A stretch of 64,000 bases of DNA, taken from NCBI RefSeq assembly GCF_000023585.1, contig NC_012914.1:5959501-6023500 (forward strand). Direction: 5' to 3'. The stretch is from Paenibacillus sp. JDR-2. GTDB taxonomy: Bacteria > Bacillota > Bacilli > Paenibacillales > Paenibacillaceae. The notes below the pieces were generated by a model. It made no database searches and was not told the origin of the DNA. It saw only the letters and a program-made list of their open reading frames with translations. Positions 60,390 to 64,000 of this stretch are shown piece after piece; the first letter of the stretch is position 1; the number at the start of each line of letters is the position of its first letter. The translations under genes and the position numbers were made by a program.

Positions 60390-62142
60390 GGGATACCTCC
60401 TGGACGGACGGAATTGGACTTGGAATAGGAATAGCCAAAATAACGGTAATACCGCCTGCAGCATTGGAGCGCAGCTTCATCTCTGCCGAGCCGTACGTCA
60501 GCTTCAGTCGCTGGATGACATTAAGCAGCCCTACCCGCTCATACGGCGCATACTCTTCCGCATCCGGATCCATGTCCGAAGAAACGTTTATTCGCCTGTT
60601 CAGCCAGACAAGCTGCTCTTCCTCCATGCCGCAGCCATCGTCTTCGATGGCCATATAAATACGGCCCTGCTCCCGGTAAGCATGAACAACGATATGAAGC
60701 TCGTCTTTCTCGTCCAATCCGTGTACGATCGCATTCTCGACGATAGGCTGAAGCACCAGCTTCGGCACGACAAAGCCCTTCAACTCCGGCTCGATGCGCG
60801 CTTCAAGGGATAACGGCATTTCGCTGCGGACCTTCATAATATCCACGTAATAACCAAGCAGCCTGCACTCTTCCTCAAGCGAGGATGGCGTATTTACCTT
60901 CAAATAGGCGCGCAGCAGATTCATTAACGAATCGACAATGCCGCTATGCACCTGGTCCTTGCTAAGAATGAGACTGCATTTAATCGAATTAAGCGTATTG
61001 ATCAAAAAATGCGGCCGAATCTGCATAAACAGGGCTTCCAGCTCCATGACCCTTTTTTGCTCCTGCTCCTGTTCAATGTTCGTAATCAGCACTTCAATCT
61101 CGTCAAGCATCTGATTAAAAGAATGCCCAAGCTCCGCAATATCGTCCCTGCCCTTTACTTCAAGCCGCATATCGCGGTTCCCCAAAGCGAATTGGCGGGC
61201 AACCCGCTGCAGCTTCTGAATCGGATTATGCAGTTTCCTCGCGAACAATAGCGAGATGACCGAAAATACCACCGTAAACACCAGCACCAATCCGATTCCG
61301 ATGTAAAAGGCACGCGAGATCTGGCCAAAAAGCGAATCCTCCGACGTCTCGTAAGCGAGCTTCCAGTCGGTTTTGTCCAGCGTCAGCTGGGTCCGGTATA
61401 CCGAATCCGAAGAATCGCTTGACTGCAGCTGGACATTCGGACTGCCCGCAATCCGGTTGCCTGTCCCGTCGAACAACGCAATCTGACCGAATTCAACCCG
61501 CTCCAGCAGCTTTTCGAAGTAGGAGCCTTCAATTCCGACAAGCAAAACAGCCGTATAAGGCTTGCCGCCCCCGTCGCCTATAACTCTCGCAAGATAATAT
61601 GTGCCGTCTTCACCCGGACTGTCATGAAGGAGTCCAAGATACTGCAGAACAACCGGCTTCGAGGCATTAACGTTCTTAAGGAGCGGTGCCAGCTTGCCGT
61701 TGATCGCGGCCAAATTCTCCGAATCCGGCGACAGGATAAAGTTCGCCCGGTTGACCAGATACATATGAATGCTATTGTTCAGCGGTTTGGATGTAATCAG
61801 CGAGAAGCTGTCTTTTATCCGGATAAAACGGGTGTAGTCGGTATACGTATTCAGCCTGCTTGTATCCGCGAACAGATTAAGGGATGCCCGCAGCTCGGAA
61901 TCGTTTACGATATAATGCGAGGCAAAAGTCACGTCGTCTATCGTCCGGTCGATCTCCCCGACTATAACGTTCAGCATGCTGTTGTTGCTGATCTGAAACT
62001 TCTCTATCATGTTCTGCTTTAATAGCGTATATGAAATAACCGAAACGGCGAGGATCGGAAAAATAATAAACAAGAGAAAGGACAACTGGATTCTTCGGTA
62101 GTAGGTTAATCTCGTCATGGCTGCGCGCGCCTCTTTCCCCAT
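60382..62142 (-). CDS. Sensor histidine kinase (YesM type)
   Basis: About 586 residues. A first membrane span lies near residues 20-40 (LSFLLFIIFPILAVSVISYTLL), then an extracellular sensor of the dCache type (about 45-280), a second span (IGIGLVLVFTVVFSVISLLFA), HAMP (about 305-355), the phospho-acceptor His in QIRPHFLINTLNSIK, and the ATP site IVENAIVHGLDE with DDGCGM. Start 62142 has GAGGATAT upstream. ATG 62157 and 62118 are possible. It is coupled with the YesN-type regulator. Confidence 0.92.
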   Translation of the reverse strand: MGKEARAAMTRLTYYRRIQLSFLLFIIFPILAVSVISYTLLKQNMIEKFQISNNSMLNVIVGEIDRTIDDVTFASHYIVNDSELRASLNLFADTSRLNTYTDYTRFIRIKDSFSLITSKPLNNSIHMYLVNRANFILSPDSENLAAINGKLAPLLKNVNASKPVVLQYLGLLHDSPGEDGTYYLARVIGDGGGKPYTAVLLVGIEGSYFEKLLERVEFGQIALFDGTGNRIAGSPNVQLQSSDSSDSVYRTQLTLDKTDWKLAYETSEDSLFGQISRAFYIGIGLVLVFTVVFSVISLLFARKLHNPIQKLQRVARQFALGNRDMRLEVKGRDDIAELGHSFNQMLDEIEVLITNIEQEQEQKRVMELEALFMQIRPHFLINTLNSIKCSLILSKDQVHSGIVDSLMNLLRAYLKVNTPSSLEEECRLLGYYVDIMKVRSEMPLSLEARIEPELKGFVVPKLVLQPIVENAIVHGLDEKDELHIVVHAYREQGRIYMAIEDDGCGMEEEQLVWLNRRINVSSDMDPDAEEYAPYERVGLLNVIQRLKLTYGSAEMKLRSNAAGGITVILAIPIPSPIPSVQEVSHV

Positions 62143-62198
62143 ACGATATATCCTCATTGTAGCAGTATCGGTATAACGGGAACATCCCCAAGGATTGG

Positions 62199-63338
62199 TT
62201 AGTCCCGATCCCGGTTCCTTTCATACCAATAGCCGCCGATTCCTCTATCAAGCCGGAGCAATGCTTCCAGATAAAAATAGTCTCCCCAGATCATATAATC
62301 ATCCGGCGCCAGCCCGCCCCGCACATGATAAGAGCCATGCTTCAGCAGACCTTCCTCATCCCCGCCGCCATTAGTCGAATATTTAGAAACCAGCGCCTCC
62401 ATTGTATACTGCAGACCGTCACGCAAATCTTCAAACGCAACATCCTTCGGATCCAAATGCGATAATAGCTCCAGCAGTCCGGCTGCCGCAATCGCGGAGG
62501 CCGAGCTGTCCCGGTACTTCCGCTGCTCCTCCGGCAGGTGGAAATCCCAATATGCAACGCCGTCCGCCGGCAGATGCTTTAAGAAATAGACTGCCATCCG
62601 CTTCGAGGTTTCGAGAAACAGCGGATCGCGCGTATAGCGATAGGACAATGCAAAGCCATAGATGCCCCATGCCTGTCCGCGCGTCCAGGCCGAGCCGTTG
62701 CCGAAGCCTTGATGCGTCGCGCCGCCAACCGGTTCACCGGTCTGCCGGTCGAAGAAAAACGTATGATAAGAGCTGTCGTCGCCTCTTACCAGATACCGTC
62801 TGCTTTTCTCCGCCTGGGCTTTGGCCGCTTCCTTATAGACCGGGTTGCCCGTCTGTTCAGAGGCCCAATACAGAAGAGGCAAGTTAAGCAGGCAATCGAT
62901 AATAATTCTTCCGCCTTCCACCGGATCCCCTTCCGCTCCCCAAGCCTGAAAATAACCTCCCTCCTTGCGCCAGCGCTTCATCATGACGTCCGCCGCCGCA
63001 AGAGCCAGCTCCTTCGCCGATTCACTGCCGTCAACGATCCATTCCGCCTTTGCGGATAGAGAATACAGAAAGCCGATATCATGATGGTCCAGCACCACGT
63101 TGTCCTTCAGTCTCCGGCGGAAGCTTGCCGTTATTTTTCTTGCCGCCTCTCTTAATCTTTCGTCACCCGAATATTCATACCCGAGCCATAACAGTCCGCT
63201 CCAAAATCCGTTGGTCCAGTCATTGTTCTCTATTAGCGTATAACGGCTGCCTTCCCCTACATGTGGGTAAGAATCTCCGAATCTATCAATATTTCTCGCA
63301 ATCGTGGCGATTGCCCCTTCAATTGCCGTCTTCCACAT
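62199..63338 (-). CDS. GH88 unsaturated glucuronyl/galacturonyl hydrolase
   Basis: The 379-residue enzyme removes the unsaturated uronic acid left at oligosaccharide ends by polysaccharide lyases. The catalytic aspartates are seen as LDHHDIGF (Asp87) and GGRIIIDCLLNLPLLYWA (Asp148), one residue offset from Asp88 and Asp149 of the characterised Bacillus sp. GL1 enzyme. Other family blocks are ENNDWTNGFWSGLLWLGYE (about 37-55) and GSAWTRGQAWGIYGFA. No signal peptide, so it acts on imported oligosaccharides. ATG 63338 follows AAGGGGCG. A longer frame upstream lacks similarity. The repeat at 63428-63456 suggests control by the same response regulator. Confidence 0.92.
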   Translation of the reverse strand: MWKTAIEGAIATIARNIDRFGDSYPHVGEGSRYTLIENNDWTNGFWSGLLWLGYEYSGDERLREAARKITASFRRRLKDNVVLDHHDIGFLYSLSAKAEWIVDGSESAKELALAAADVMMKRWRKEGGYFQAWGAEGDPVEGGRIIIDCLLNLPLLYWASEQTGNPVYKEAAKAQAEKSRRYLVRGDDSSYHTFFFDRQTGEPVGGATHQGFGNGSAWTRGQAWGIYGFALSYRYTRDPLFLETSKRMAVYFLKHLPADGVAYWDFHLPEEQRKYRDSSASAIAAAGLLELLSHLDPKDVAFEDLRDGLQYTMEALVSKYSTNGGGDEEGLLKHGSYHVRGGLAPDDYMIWGDYFYLEALLRLDRGIGGYWYERNRDRD

Positions 63339-63427
63339 GTCTATTCGCCCCTTGCCTTGCGATTTTTCACTATCGTAATCGAATGCCGGAGCCTTAGGAG
63401 TGACAACTTTTGCCTCGAGTGTGTAAA

Positions 63428-63456
63428 ATTTTGACCTTTTTCGCAAATGTTCGACC
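63428..63456 (-). promoter_or_regulatory. Direct-repeat operator candidate upstream of the GH88 gene
   Basis: ATTTTGACCTTTTTCG (from 63428) shares its first 16 bases with 58376-58391. A second TTCGACC (63450-63456) places the GACC cores 20 bp apart. Confidence 0.45.
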
Positions 63457-63490
63457 CAAAAATCACTCCGCATGAACCAGTCATATTCCC

Positions 63491-63504
63491 TGTAAGCGCT
63501 TATA
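63491..63504 (+). promoter_or_regulatory. Candidate cre (CcpA) site upstream of the GH43 gene
   Basis: TGTAAGCGCTTATA is nearly palindromic and fits the cre consensus except near its right end. It sits between the divergent GH88 and GH43 genes and could affect both. Confidence 0.4.
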
Positions 63505-63559
63505 AATATATTAGAGTCGGCTGGAGACTGTCATCCGTCTTGACCGGCTGAAGGGAGGG

Positions 63560-63575
63560 ATGAAACGGGTTTCAT
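63560..63575 (+). promoter_or_regulatory. Palindrome in the GH43 leader
   Basis: ATGAAAC-GG-GTTTCAT is a perfect 7-bp inverted repeat with a 2-bp centre, 54 bp before the GH43 start. It resembles a LacI-type operator but no matching regulator gene is adjacent. Confidence 0.35.
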
Positions 63576-63629
63576 GTTTCTTGTGCAACCGAAAGAAAGA
63601 AAACCAAGATGAGCGGAGGCTGTTGGAGA

Positions 63630-64000
63630 ATGAGTCAAATTCGCGTATTATCCAAGCTTATGGTATGTATTGCGCTGCTGTTGGCCTTAACGGTTACCGC
63701 GATGCCGAAGGTAACGAATGCGGCCAGCGTTGCGATTACGAACGGACCGGTATGGTACGACACAACGGGCGGAACGATACAAGCCCACGGGGGAAGCATT
63801 ATCAAAGTCGGCTCCACCTATTACTGGATTGGCGAAGATAAGCTGAACAATTCGGCCAACTTCTCGCATGTCGTCTGCTACTCCTCTACCGACCTGAAGA
63901 ATTGGGCTTGGGTCAGCTATCCGCTCAAGACCACTTCCGCCTCCGAGCTTGCCTCAAGCAAAATCGAGCGTCCAAAGGTCATCTACAACTCTTCGACCGG
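63630..64000 (+). CDS. Secreted GH43-family glycosidase (3' end outside the window)
   Basis: The first 123 residues are visible. A signal peptide (MSQIRVLSKLMVCIALLLAL..., cleavage after TNAA-like sequence near residue 31) is followed by the GH43_24-like start VWYDTTGGTIQAHGGSIIKVG and TYYWIGED, with ASSKIERPKVIYN further on. Such enzymes include exo-beta-1,3-galactanases, whose products would be arabinogalactan side chains. ATG 63630 has GGAGG 10 nt upstream. An ATG at 63609 lacks a site. The general base Asp in YDT-like sequence fits. Function beyond GH43 needs the missing part. Confidence 0.8.
   Translation, partial: MSQIRVLSKLMVCIALLLALTVTAMPKVTNAASVAITNGPVWYDTTGGTIQAHGGSIIKVGSTYYWIGEDKLNNSANFSHVVCYSSTDLKNWAWVSYPLKTTSASELASSKIERPKVIYNSST

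Noticed and set aside
63560-63841. Plus-strand frame of 93 codons at the start of the GH43 region
   Set aside because: Its ATG touches the purine-rich site and it overlaps, in another frame, the signal peptide and start of the GH43 enzyme.

Overview
The window reads as chromosomal DNA of a Paenibacillus-like, spore-forming Gram-positive bacterium. The evidence is indirect but consistent: purine-rich AGGAGG ribosome-binding sites with frequent TTG and GTG starts, a YheC/YheD-type spore-coat protein, an S-layer-anchored amylopullulanase, several LplB/YtcP-type sugar importers with YesM/YesN- and AraC-type regulators, and many intergenic palindromic repeats. No ribosomal RNA, tRNA, CRISPR array, insertion sequence or prophage was seen.

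Layout. 1-7.1 kb: a truncated SbnA-like PLP enzyme coupled to a PaaK-like adenylating enzyme, a YheC/D protein, an orphan ABC ATPase, msrA, a YhfP-type reductase, an O-methyltransferase and a LysR regulator. 7.17-8.05 kb: two nested tandem-repeat arrays with units of about 62 bp. 8.1-14.8 kb: a 2160-residue SLH-anchored amylopullulanase with a structured leader RNA. 14.9-18.7 kb: a GNAT enzyme and an AraC regulator divergent from two Gfo/Idh/MocA dehydrogenases. 18.7-19.4 kb: palindromic repeats. 19.4-24.1 kb: a GH51 arabinofuranosidase behind three tandem leader elements, a Cys-rich small protein, two convergent AraC regulators and a PhyH-type oxygenase.

24.1-31.4 kb is a fructan/sucrose locus: fructokinase, LacI repressor, two permeases, a binding lipoprotein and a cytoplasmic GH32 enzyme, with matching operator copies before the kinase and before the importer operon. 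31.4-31.8 kb is a second palindrome cluster.

31.8-51.6 kb is a co-directional sulfur-compound gene set extending the ytlI/ytmI-tcyJKLMN-ytmO scheme of Bacillus subtilis. It has a GNAT, a cystine-type importer, two DszA/NtaA-class monooxygenases, two M20 deacetylases, a DinB-fold protein, a Gsi/Dpp-type peptide importer, an MFS transporter and a further LLM enzyme. Matching LysR-type operator candidates precede the regulator, the first operon and the second operon. The likely job is uptake, N-acetylation, oxidative C-S cleavage and deacetylation of S-substituted cysteines or their peptides.

51.7-64 kb is a plant-polysaccharide locus: GH29 fucosidase, GH35 beta-galactosidase, a CUT1 importer, a YesM/YesN-type two-component system, GH88 unsaturated glucuronyl hydrolase and the start of a secreted GH43 enzyme. 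Together with GH51 this fits arabinogalactan or pectin side chains. The two sugar importers lack an ATPase gene and presumably use a shared MsmX-type ATPase.

The least conventional signals are a family of structured leader elements placed directly before ribosome-binding sites (five copies at three loci), the amylopullulanase leader whose closing helix overlaps an intrinsic terminator, palindromes paired at a constant 52 bp, and the LysR operator triplet.
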